Source: Thalassia testudinum
Lineage: Eukaryota; Streptophyta; Magnoliopsida; Alismatales; Hydrocharitaceae
Assembly (NCBI GenBank): GCA_037157565.1
Contig: JAZHRO010000063.1
Location: 88,564,001-88,628,000, forward strand
Reading direction: 5' to 3'
DNA length: 64,000 bases
The translations under genes and the position numbers were made by a program. Below are positions 32,303 to 41,814 of the stretch, one piece after another (position 1 is the stretch's first letter; every line of letters starts with the position of its first letter). The notes beneath the pieces were generated by a model. The model had not been told where the DNA came from and made no database searches. It saw only the letters and a program-made list of their open reading frames with translations.

Positions 32303-34120
32303 TGATGTACGAGATTTCGTTCCGAAAATATTTGAGTTTAGAAAACTTGTGGTTGTAGTGCGATTCGCAAGAAAATCCATCAATCAAATAATTTTTAATT
32401 GAAACTAAGAATGAGTCCCGGGTCAAACAAGGTGAGGCTACATTGAATTGAAATCTGCAGTTATATTTTTTTTGTAATTTTTGTTTATAAATGAAACATT
32501 CACAATGAGTGCTATTCCATTTGCAATATAAACACTACAACTAAAGAGAGAGAGAGAAAACTTTTATACTCAAAATAATGCCATCACAACTACAACTAGC
32601 AAGCGGGAAATCTAATCCAGAAAGTGATAAAGAAAAGGGGGATAGAAGTTATCCTTCTTAATGGTTGCTTGGAGGATGAGCCGGACGAACATTGCCTGGT
32701 AGAAGGAGAGCGAAGACGGATGACGGAGGATGAATTGGGAAGAACCAGGGGTGAGGCAGGGCATTGGTGTCACGGGATCCATTTCCAGAACGGGAACAAG
32801 AAGACAGCTGGTGAGAGCTCCGCGAAGGGGATGAGAGGTGGAAAATTTCATTTTTAACTCTAGCGAAGCTTCCTGTAGCTTGAGAGAACTAGAGTGAGCT
32901 TTAGAACTTGAATTCTTAGCTCTTAGAGAGGGAGAAAGATGAAGGAAGGGATGATGAAATGTGTAGGAGGGGTAGGCATTTTATAGGTAAAGATATGAGG
33001 GCATAAAAATCATTTTAAGGCTTAGAAATGAATGCACAGCCTTTAGTGACGTTTCTGAACGTCGTTGAAGATGCATGTTGCTGAAGGTGCACATGCAACC
33101 TCGGTCGTTCATCGCAGATCCAAGCATCGTCGTGCAGCCATGTCGCTTGCCTTCTCTCCTTCGACCGTTTCTCATGCATGAAGAGTCGCATGTTCTCAGC
33201 TCTTGATCGTCATCAAATGGCTCAGATCCATCCTCTCCGTGCCTTCAGATCGCCTACTCAAATCTCCATCAGACAGTGGAGATTGCATCCAGATGTCTTA
33301 ACCTTCGCTTGCGCGTCAGATCTAGCATAAGAAGCCACGTCATCGCACACATCCATCCATGCTTGCATCAAGCACTGCCACGTATCCGCTTCCATAGCTG
33401 TTCGATGTATCTGATTCCATAGTTGCTCAATGGCAATCGAATGCTCTAATTTCTCCATGCACCACTTCTCACTTGATTTGAGGTGAGGCGAGGCTCTAAC
33501 TCGCACCTCACACTCTGTGTAGGGCATTCACCCAACGTGCTACGCCCACGGATTGTCTTGAAGGCAATCCAAGGGTCCATCACTCGTGACTGGTGGATGA
33601 GAATCCAATGATTGAGAGGTGTTAGTGCAGATGGATGAGGTAGGTTGTGGGTGATCTTGGGCGGCTAGGATGGTATCACATGTCACCATCTAAGTTGTCC
33701 ATCTTCTTTTACTTGTAAATGGTGCCATAGAAATCAGATTAGATAGATTTTCATGCCATTGAGCTACGATCATCGATCTAAACCCATCCATGCAGTTGGA
33801 TTTGTCATCTGAAGTTCAGATTTTACACCACCTTGCCCCTTGACCTCTAATCTTTCTCAGATTGTATTGATGCTACAAAAATCCAATCGGGGTGATCTCG
33901 GAGTCGTTGAACTCCAATTGTCATCATGATTAGATCTACACAATTGGATCATCAATTCGAGGCCCTGGTAAAAATTGCCCTGTCCCTGGCCATAAAAAGA
34001 GGTAAATTATTATACAATTTATACAAATTTTCCTAAATGCATGATGAATCATGTTTGCAATATTTACAATGCATGATGCTTTTATGACATTAAGAACATC
34101 ATAAATAGACATTTTAGGCC
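32303..34120 (-). repeat. Element G 5' LTR, start damaged
   Basis: Ends GTACATCA at 32303 on the minus strand and aligns with the 3' LTR up to GACATTTTAGGC near 34110-34120. The last approximately 25 bases of the expected LTR start are missing. It includes a TATA-like TTTATA (near 32979, minus strand) and a tRNA-like block at 33488-33548. Confidence 0.85.
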
Positions 34121-34198
34121 CCAGGTGAGAACATGCATAAATAGACCTAAAATATACTTAGATGCATAAATAGACCTATGAACATGCATAAAAATATA
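34121..34198. repeat. Filler DNA at the G/E junction
   Basis: About 78 bases made of near-repeated words: ACATGCATAAATAGACCTA, then ATGCATAAATAGACCTATG, then AACATGCATAAAAATA. The words resemble the beginning of these LTRs (CATGCATAAA), and the CCAGGTGAG at its start is an inverted copy of CTCACCTGG found at 34228-34236 in E. This looks like templated filler made while repairing a break that also removed the LTR start and about 225 bases of E. Confidence 0.55.
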
Positions 34199-34828
34199 CT
34201 CAATCTTGACAACTTTTTAAGTAAAAGCTCACCTGGGTCCTTATTCTCAACGTTTTGGAGCCAATCTAATATATAACTATTCAACTCATCAATCATCTAA
34301 ATTAAAGGCTCCATGCAGGGTGTTGGCTGAGTTCAAAAGATCGTATGGTATTCCTCAAGTTAGCCAACACCCTACCTTGGGCCTGGTTCACCTGAATTGA
34401 ATGGTTTGTTTCAATTGTGTAGGTTTGGGCTCAATCTAGGGGAATCAAGAAATTGAGGTTCTCAGGGCCCTCACTGATAATAGGTCATTTCGGGTTGTTG
34501 AAAGAAGGGTGGTGACCTGTATTCAGTATAATCATGTGGAGGGTTCGTGTTATTATCATCATATCCTTCTTGATTGTAGATCGAGTTGGTTTGTTCTTAA
34601 GAGGGTAGTAATCTATAATCAATGTAGCTCTGAGAAGGATAATAATCATAATCATGATGTCCAGGGTTAGACCCTAGACATTGAGGTCCAGAATTGTATC
34701 CCCAATCCAGGTTATCCCAACTAGTATATGGTGTGTACTAGTTGGGTCAGATAATAATCATCATATTGGGGCTAAGAGGTGGTAGGAGGGTAAGATTGGA
34801 AGTGTGTGTAGGATGTGGAAGGATACAT
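34199..34828 (-). pseudogene. Element E internal ORF, N-terminal half
   Basis: Starts with ATG at 34828 (MYPSTSYTHF), matching B (MYSSTSYMHF at 12503). It continues with YPPTTS, DDYY, repeated DYDYYPSQSY-type Tyr-rich words and TEYRSPPFFQQPE, then PTPCMEPL and IDELNS of the helical block, ending in GELLLKKLSRL at the G insertion. Many stops and frame changes. It joins conceptually to 17638 downward, minus a lost middle segment. Function unknown. Confidence 0.7.
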
Positions 34829-36074
34829 GGATATGTGGGGGGGGAAATAGAGAAAGGGAAGGTGCTCTGCAATACAATCAAACCAAACCTATCCTTAGGT
34901 GGGTAGCCTAAAGATCTACAGACTCTTAGAAGTCGTCTTGAGATGAAAGATACGATTTAGATTACTTCTATTTAGTGAATTGAACTAGTTAGAGGGAGGG
35001 ATTGGGAAGAAGGTTCTTCCTTTGACTTACGCCTCCAGTTCCTTTGATACCCCCCAACCGTGATCATTTGGCACTAAGCCCCTAGCTAACAAATTAATCG
35101 AAAAAAGTCTTTGTTAGAGTCCCAAAGAGCGAGTTAATCCTTAAGGCCAACATCTACTCAGTTTTAATTAGGCTTGCGATGATTGTGCTCCTGGAATGTG
35201 ATGGTCCCTTTTAATGGTTTGTGCCCTTAATGATGAATTAAAATGTGTTTGTATGCACAACCAGGGTTTTCAAACAAGGTTATTTTAGGATGTGTCTTTT
35301 AGGGCTTAGCCTTGTTTAGTAGCTTTTAAGGTTTAATCTTTAGGTTCGTTCAATCAAGTTTAATAGAACACTCCAAGTTTTGAAATCACAAGTGATGATA
35401 TACTCCTTTAAAATAAAAAAAAAATGTGGAGTGCCTGGTTCAGCCCGAAAAATCAACCCTAGAGAATAAGCCACTGAATGAAACAATTTTTTTTTATCTT
35501 AAGTGGGGTGGCCTAAATAGCTCAATCAATTGGCTTATTCGCACTATAGATTAAGGCACACAATGTCTTAACCTAATCAGATTTCTAATCATTTATGTGT
35601 ATTAAGTTTAAGTGTATCGGGTCCACAGGTCAGATCTCGGTTAAGTGGTAAAATCAAAGTGATTATGCACCTTAGGATGAAAAATTGTGGGTGTGTGAGG
35701 TGTGTAGATTTTTATTTATGTCCCACAATGAGATAAAGAATATAAATATAAATATATATATATATGTGGGGGAGGGGGTGAGGTGGGTGGAGTGACAATC
35801 AAACAACCAATTTCTAACCTAAGGTTTATGCAAGCACCTAAGTCAATTTGGGTTTGAATTATTAGTATGGAAAAATAAACTCTAGGGTGTAGGGAATGGC
35901 GGAATACACTTATAGAAGTTTCTAACTCCACTTTACTTCGATTTATTCCGCATTGGCTCATCTTGCAAGGGTACCTGTAATCTCAGAAAGAAATGAGTAA
36001 AGTGAACTAAAAAGTTAAGGTAGAAAACACATGAAAAACTAAACAGCATTGCCTCCCCGGTAATCATGCCAAAA
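34829..36074 (-). other. Element E leader with primer-binding site
   Basis: Non-coding leader, homologous to those of B and D. The PBS is 36054-36071 on the minus strand, TGGCATGATTACGGGGAG, a decayed tRNA-Asp type site. A TTACAG-GTACC splice-acceptor-like sequence lies at about 35972-35979. An AT microsatellite sits at 35740-35765. Confidence 0.75.
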
Positions 36075-37017
36075 TGATGAGCAGAATTTTGTACAGAAAA
36101 TAAGTTCAAGGATTCTAGAAATGGAAACCCACGTCATTGAGTTGTAGAAATCCACTACCAGATAAATTTTACCAAAACTCGAGGTGAGTCCCAGGTCGAA
36201 CACGGGGAGGCGAACATTTGATTTTGAAAACAACATCTTGATTTTATTTGTTTTTGGTGTTTTTATCTTTTACAATTTGTTTTGGTATTTTTATAAGGCA
36301 AGAGATCAGATCGACAAAATCTTTATCTAGCTAATGTATTTGCAAAATAAGAGAGAAAGAGAGACAGGGAATCAAAAACTACTTCTAGATATATGCTTGA
36401 AAGATATAATGTTTAATACAATAAAATCTACACTATGAAAGCAATAAAAGAGAAAGGGGTGAGAGAAATGCTCTTCGATGGCTGCTTGGAGGATGACTCA
36501 CTTTAATGGCACCTGGACGAAGGTGGTGAGAGGCTGGACGTAGAATAATGGAGCTGGAGGAAGAAGGGTGAGGTAATGCAGTGTCGCGGCAAGGATCTGC
36601 TTCCCGAACATAGTGAGTGGATGACCACGTGATGTTCCACAAAGAGGGGTGAGAAGCGGGATAATAGTTTTACTTTTTTACTCTAGAAGAGCATCCCAGG
36701 CTTGGTACTAGCTCCTTAAGCTTAAGAAAAGTTGTGGAAAGAAGAGGAAGAGATGATTTGAGAATGGGGGCTGTAGGGGGTATTTATAGGTAAGAAGAGC
36801 CTTTCCAAAATCATTTGGTGCAAGGAGGCATTTAATGTTGCGCAGGACACACGGAGCGCACACAGCGCAAAGTGCACACCCTGACCACACTGAGCATGAT
36901 GCGCACACTCACGCTGGCATCTCTACATGCGGCAGTTGGCGAGGCATGGCTGTTGGAGCACTGTTAGATCTTCATCGCATGGTTGAGGATCGTGCTAAGA
37001 TCGTCCGTTAAGATTGT
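36075..37017 (-). repeat. Element E 5' LTR, promoter-distal part (R/U5 side)
   Basis: The end of E's 5' LTR, from CATCA at 36075 to the D insertion. It matches E's 3' LTR 8170-9100. A TATA-type TATAAATA (minus strand) lies at 36781-36788. The last five bases, ATTGT (37013-37017), are the target-site copy of D. The LTR resumes at 58582. Confidence 0.9.
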
Positions 37018-38755
37018 TGATTCCGTCGAATTCGCACGCGAAAAGGTTCGAGTTTGGAAAACCTGTCATCATATTTCGATTCACAAGAAAATCCACCAAT
37101 CAAATAAAATTTATAATCGAAACTCGAAATGTAAGTCTCGAGTCGAACATGGGGAGGTGAACGTTTGGTTTTATGAAATCCGCATTTCATTTTTCATTTG
37201 TTTTTGTCATTTTTGTCTTTTCTATTTTTTTCTGGAATTTTTTAGAAAGCAAGAGATCATATCGACAATTGCTTATCTAACTAATCTGCTTACAAAATAT
37301 AAGAGAGAGAGAAATAATCACATATTTCTAAACAAGTGTTTCTACAACTATGAAAGTGAGAAAAACTACACTACGAAAGTAATAAAGATAGATGGAGATG
37401 AGAAGAATCCCCCTCGATGGTCACTTGGAGGGCGACTCCCTCTGACATCGCCTGGAGGAAGGTGGTGTGGAGCGGGACAAAGGAAGATGGAGTCGAGGTC
37501 AGAGGATGGGGCAGGACAGCATCGCAGCGAGGATCTTCTTCTCGAAGGGCAGCGAGAGGATGGCCACATGATGCTCCACAAATGGGGATGAGGGGAGGGA
37601 AAACTATTTGGTTTTCTACTCTAGAGGAGCATCCCAGGCTTGGGACAAGCTCTCTCTAGAGCCTTGGAGGTGGTGAGAGGAAGAAAGGAAGCGAAGAAGA
37701 AGAAGGGGAGGTGCAGGGGTCCTTTTATAGTGAAGGGAAGAGGGCAATTCGTGTAAAGGGCATTTACTAACATCAAAGGCATCATGTAGATCTGTGCCAG
37801 CCAATCCCCCAAACGTTACTAAAGCTTGCCGGTGCTCTTAAATTCCTTTGCTGACACGCGCATAGCCCAGGCCATTAGTGATAGCTACAAGCATCACAAA
37901 AGGCCTGCTAGGCTGGCGCTGAAGGCTGGCACCAACCAAGTAGTCGCCTGTGCTCAGATGGTGTTGGATGCCACGTGGGGATGTGCGTTAACACTCGCCT
38001 GAGCACATCAGGTCATCCGCTGCGCCACTTGGAAGCACATGTACCGTCTATCACCGATCGTGCAGTTGAATTTTCACGCACCACATCGTAAAGCTAGATT
38101 TGAGGCTTTGAGGGGATTCGAACGTGCACCATGCGTTTAAGAGCAACCCTCGGGACCAATGCACTGCGGGTGACTTTGTGTCTCGAGGATGAATTGAGAG
38201 CTACAGGCTCAGAGGAACCTCAGCCGTTGGATGTTGATCTTCAATGATGAGGGGGCTCTGTGGATGCTACTGGCTAGTTTGGGTGGCCGAGATGGTGCCA
38301 TCTCGGCCATCCATCTTCTTTCTATTGCAGAGGGTGCCACAATTCTCAGATCGAGATGATTCCCTCATTGGCGGACCGCGATCATTGCTCCAAATCCATC
38401 TGTACAGTCGGAATTTTCATCTGAAGCCCATAAGGATGTCGCATTGCCCTCTTGGCTGTTGATCTTCCTCAGATCGCATAAGGTACTACGGGACTCCGAT
38501 CTTGATGATCTTGGAGGTGTTAGGATCTGATCGTCGTCCTGATCAGATCTGTATGGTCAGATCATCCATCCTAGACCCTGAAATAAATCCTCTTCTCTCC
38601 TGACCATAGAAAGAACCTAATTAACCTAAAATATATACAACTATTCTAAATCCAGAATGATGCATGCTATGCAATATTTATAACATGAAATGCAAATCTA
38701 AGCCTAGGAACATGCAAGAATAGGCATTTTATCTTCAATAATTGTGTCTACATCA
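37018..38755 (-). repeat. Element D 3' LTR
   Basis: Begins TGATGTAGACACAATT on the minus strand after the polypurine tract; its other end is CGGAATCA at 37018. It carries a TATA box (TATAAAAGG on the minus strand near 37718-37726), a GA/CT run near 37305, the tandem U3 units (about 38320-38580) and a tRNA-like block (38111-38173). Unlike the 5' LTR it has kept its promoter. Confidence 0.93.
38111..38173 (-). other. tRNA-like module in D 3' LTR
   Basis: Minus strand: GCAGTGCATTGGTCCCGAGG resembles the D-arm, GCTCTTAAACGC an anticodon arm with loop CTCTTAA, and GCACGTTCGAATCCCC a T-arm/B box. The CTCTTAA loop and spacing recall tRNA-Lys(CUU), but stems are incomplete. The 5' LTR copy is 57899-57963. 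Confidence 0.55.
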
Positions 38756-40160
38756 TACCCCCATGCCTATCTTTTGCTAGTCCCTAGCAAAATCAAACTA
38801 CATGCTATGTATAAAATCAGAATTAGGATTCGATCGCTTAGGCCTATGTTCTTTATTAATAGTAGAAATTATCAACTAAGGTCCTAAACTACGAAGACTC
38901 AACATTACCCAGGTGTCTGCCAAAATGCAGACCACCCAAGTCCTCACCTTATTTGAAATGGGAGGATACATTTTTTTTTCCTTTTTTGCTTTTCTTCTTT
39001 TCTAATTTTTTGGTACTTTTGGAGTTTGAGAGTTTTGGGATAACTTTTTACGACTACCCGACCCGCCCAAGGCTCGGAAAGGACTCTAAGTGCTAAGCAT
39101 CTAGTAAAAAGAGTGAAAGACTAACTAGGTAGCTGTTAAAATAGACTTTGAGTTTCTACGACCCTAGGTGACCGTGCCTAGAGGTTTACCTTTTCGAACG
39201 GTAGTTTTCTCCCTACTTCTTTTATTTATGAGATCAACACAATGGTGAACCCAGTGCATATCTCCCCAGTTTATTATACTTCCCTGCTTCTTCCCTAAGT
39301 GTTTTGGGAATTATTGTGGATTTTTGTGATCTAAGCTCTGGACAACCGACTAATGGGCTATTACCCACAGTAACTTACAGCCATACTCGTGCTATGAAGT
39401 GTGGTTCTATTCATTTTTTTTATTTTCTCCTTTTTCTATTTTCTTTCTTTTCTTTTATTTTTTTTTTAAGTAGGTGGCTTCCCTTATCTAAGATTTACCT
39501 AAAGGCAGTACGAAGAAAATGGTCTTGTGGTTGGGCTTTGGACAACCGACCAATGAGCTATTACCACCGACAACTTGCCAACCATACCACCCTAGATAGT
39601 TCATTAACTACCCAATTTCCAAAGAAACCGTTGAAAAGTCAATCAGTACAAATAGTGTGTAGATGCTTAGAGTTAAAATCCCCTCAAATCAGAGGGTGGG
39701 TTGATAAGTTGTGTATTTATCATCCCAATTTATTTACTAGATTAAAGATGAATTTGAATTGGCGAGGACTCGAGATTAAGTCCATATTCGAGTGGACACT
39801 CAGGCTAATTAAGCCCAAAGACCTGAAGAGTCTAAGTGTTTAGGTCCTATCGTATCATTTCCTAAAGTTAATAACCTCCAAAAGCTTAAGTTCTCTTCTC
39901 CTAATTCTATTTTCTTTTCTTTTTGAATTTTTAAATTAAAAAAAAAGAAAATAAAAGAAATTCTACAAAGCTAACAAAATAATTTCAGGATTTAATTGTC
40001 CACCCCCTTGCCTAAATGATGCAATGTTTTCATTGTAAAAATAAAGATATGAAAAGGGCAAAGTAAATAAAATATCACCTGAATAACTTGAAAATCTAGT
40101 CAGCTCCACAGAGAATGTGGAATATAAACACATAGTAAATTTAATGCCTTCAGCTAGGCA
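38756..40160 (-). other. Element D 3' UTR with polypurine tract and hairpins
   Basis: On the minus strand the polypurine tract GATAGGCATGGGGGTA (38756-38771) abuts the LTR. Next to it is a perfect stem-loop, arms TTTTGCTAG (38772-38780) and CTAGCAAAA (38784-38792) with a 3-base loop. The duplicated hairpin block lies at about 39339-39383 and 39541-39583, separated by a T-rich tract on the plus strand. A TGATAA/TTATCA stem lies at 39712-39732, and the first purine tract near 40000-40032. Confidence 0.8.
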
Positions 40161-41814
40161 TAACATACATACAAGGAAGAAATTGAGAATTCACAAGTGC
40201 GGGTCAAAATCAGAATTAAAAGATTGATCCTTAAACCCATCAGCAGAAGATGTCCATAGATGTGGACCAAGTTGTGGTGTAGACCCAATCCCCAAGGTTG
40301 AGTGATTCTATGGTTCTGGATGAAAATCACCCAGAACCGAAGATTGTTGTGTTTACGGGGCCGGGCCTGCGGTTTGGTGGTGTGCAACCCAAGACTAAAG
40401 TGTCGGACAACTAGTAGAGATGATTTATTAAAATCGTGTGTCCACATATAGTTTAGCTCAGAAAGATAGCCAATTATTCCAAGCTTGGGTCGCATGTGAA
40501 AGATATTGTAAGGGTCTTGATAGAAGGTATATCCAAAATTGTATTTCCCTCAGAAGTAACTTCCCATATTTTCATTTCCACATTTCTACCCTCTAAAATC
40601 AATGTTCTCGGGACCTCCAAATCGTTGTACACCCCATCTAAAGTACCCAAGTCCAACAATTGTGACTAAACCAGGATTGACTTGGGTCTGGTGATCTTAA
40701 AAATATCATCATTCAATTCTTTACGGTGTGTTTGAGGAATGGGGCTACTGATTGAACCATCAGGATTCGAATTGTCCAAGTTAGCCCCAACATGATCATA
40801 CTCTTCAATGATTGGGCTATCAAATGGTTCATCAGATTCCTCAAGCCTGTTTGTCTCACCAAAATCATCTTCCTTACACTCAAGTGAGACTTCACTAAGA
40901 GATTCTTCACCCTCAAAGTCAAAGAATTCATGATCGTCATTTATATGTCTTAAAATCGATTGTCATTTCCTGGTACAAAGAGACATATTTTTCCTTGCTC
41001 CCTAGCTCGGGGATCTCAATTGAATCAATTGATTCATCCTCAATGGGTTGCTCTAGCCTAACCTGGTCATCCCCGATTTCAGAAATTGTATCCCCCACGA
41101 CAGGTGCTTGAGTGGGTTCAGACATTGGCTCTCCTGAAGGGGGTTCATATTGAGAATCATCCTAAGATTTGACTAAGGCAACCACAAATTTCATCCTCAA
41201 CCTCGACAATTTCCCAAGTAAAAACTTACCTAGTCCCCTATCCCTAACATTTTGGAGAAAATTGAATAAAGAGCTATTGAGCTCACCAATCATTTTGATC
41301 ATAGGCTCCAATGCTTCAGTGCATGGTATTAGCTGAGCTTCTAAAGATTGGATGGTGTTCCTCAAGTTAGCCAACACCCTGTCTTGGACCTAGTTCACCT
41401 AAACCGACTGGTTAGATTTAGGTTTGGGTGGGTTTGGGTTCATTTTAGGGGAGTTAAGATATCGAGGTTCTTGGGTCCTTCCCTGATAGTAGGTCGTCTT
41501 AGGTTGTTCAAAGAATGGTGGTGACCTATATTCAGAATGTCCCTGGGGAGGGTAGGTGTTATAATCAACATATCCTTCTTAATTGTAGATCGGGTTGGTT
41601 TGGTCATCAAAGGGAGGAGATCTATAATCATTATAGGTGTGAGAAGGATAGTAATCATAGTCTTGTTGTCTATGGTTAGGCCCTGGACATTGAGGTCCAG
41701 ATTCATCCCAGCTAGTGGATGGGTAATTACAAGTCAAGTTAGGATAGTAATCATCTTGGGGATAAGTGGTGGAAGGAGGATAGGATGTGAAATGAGTGTG
41801 GGATGTGGAAGGAT
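40161..41814 (-). pseudogene. Element D internal ORF of unknown function (best-preserved copy)
   Basis: The start codon is at 55695 and only three codons precede the insertion of A; the rest runs from 41814 leftwards. Parts in order: Tyr/Pro/Asp-rich N-terminus (YPPSTTYPQDDYYPN), SEYRSPPFFEQPK, helical block LANLRNTIQSLEAQ (41360-41310) and EALEPMIKMIGELNSSL, GKFLLGKLSRLRMKF, an acidic segment (41125-40937), EGEESLSE-type block, PKSILV, then VEMKIWEVTSEGN and a C-terminal block to about 40160. From 41814 to 40937 one frame persists, broken only by stops; later pieces are frame-shifted. No capsid, zinc-knuckle or enzyme motif is recognised. The apparent ATG at 41839 belongs to A's LTR and is not the true start. 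Confidence 0.72.

Larger units (their letters stand above)
17639..34120 (-). mobile_element. Element G: autonomous Athila-type retrotransposon inserted in E
   Basis: A minus-strand element with 5' LTR (34120-32303), degenerate PBS, leader, late gag, protease, RT, RNase H and integrase, 3' UTR, polypurine tract and 3' LTR (19398-17639). It splits E's ORF. The right border is damaged: the first bases of the 5' LTR and about 225 bases of E are missing and replaced by repetitive filler, so no TSD is visible. Two solo LTRs (I and H) sit inside. The RT/RNase H frame is continuous across solo LTR I once it and one TSD copy are removed. No capsid block of gag is found. Confidence 0.88.

Noticed and set aside
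35740..35765. AT microsatellite as a possible replication or matrix-attachment signal
   Set aside because: It recurs at the same leader position in D (about 56618-56640), so it belongs to the element family; nothing else supports a special role.
36983..37591. A plus-strand ORF of 202 codons
   Set aside because: It crosses the border of E's and D's LTRs in antisense and matches the U5/R region of those LTRs. Similar antisense frames occur in the sister LTR at 56921-57397. It is a by-product of LTR sequence.
39304..39843. A plus-strand ORF of 179 codons
   Set aside because: It is antisense to D's 3' UTR and covers the hairpin blocks and T-rich tract. The homologous regions of N, B and G do not keep this frame.
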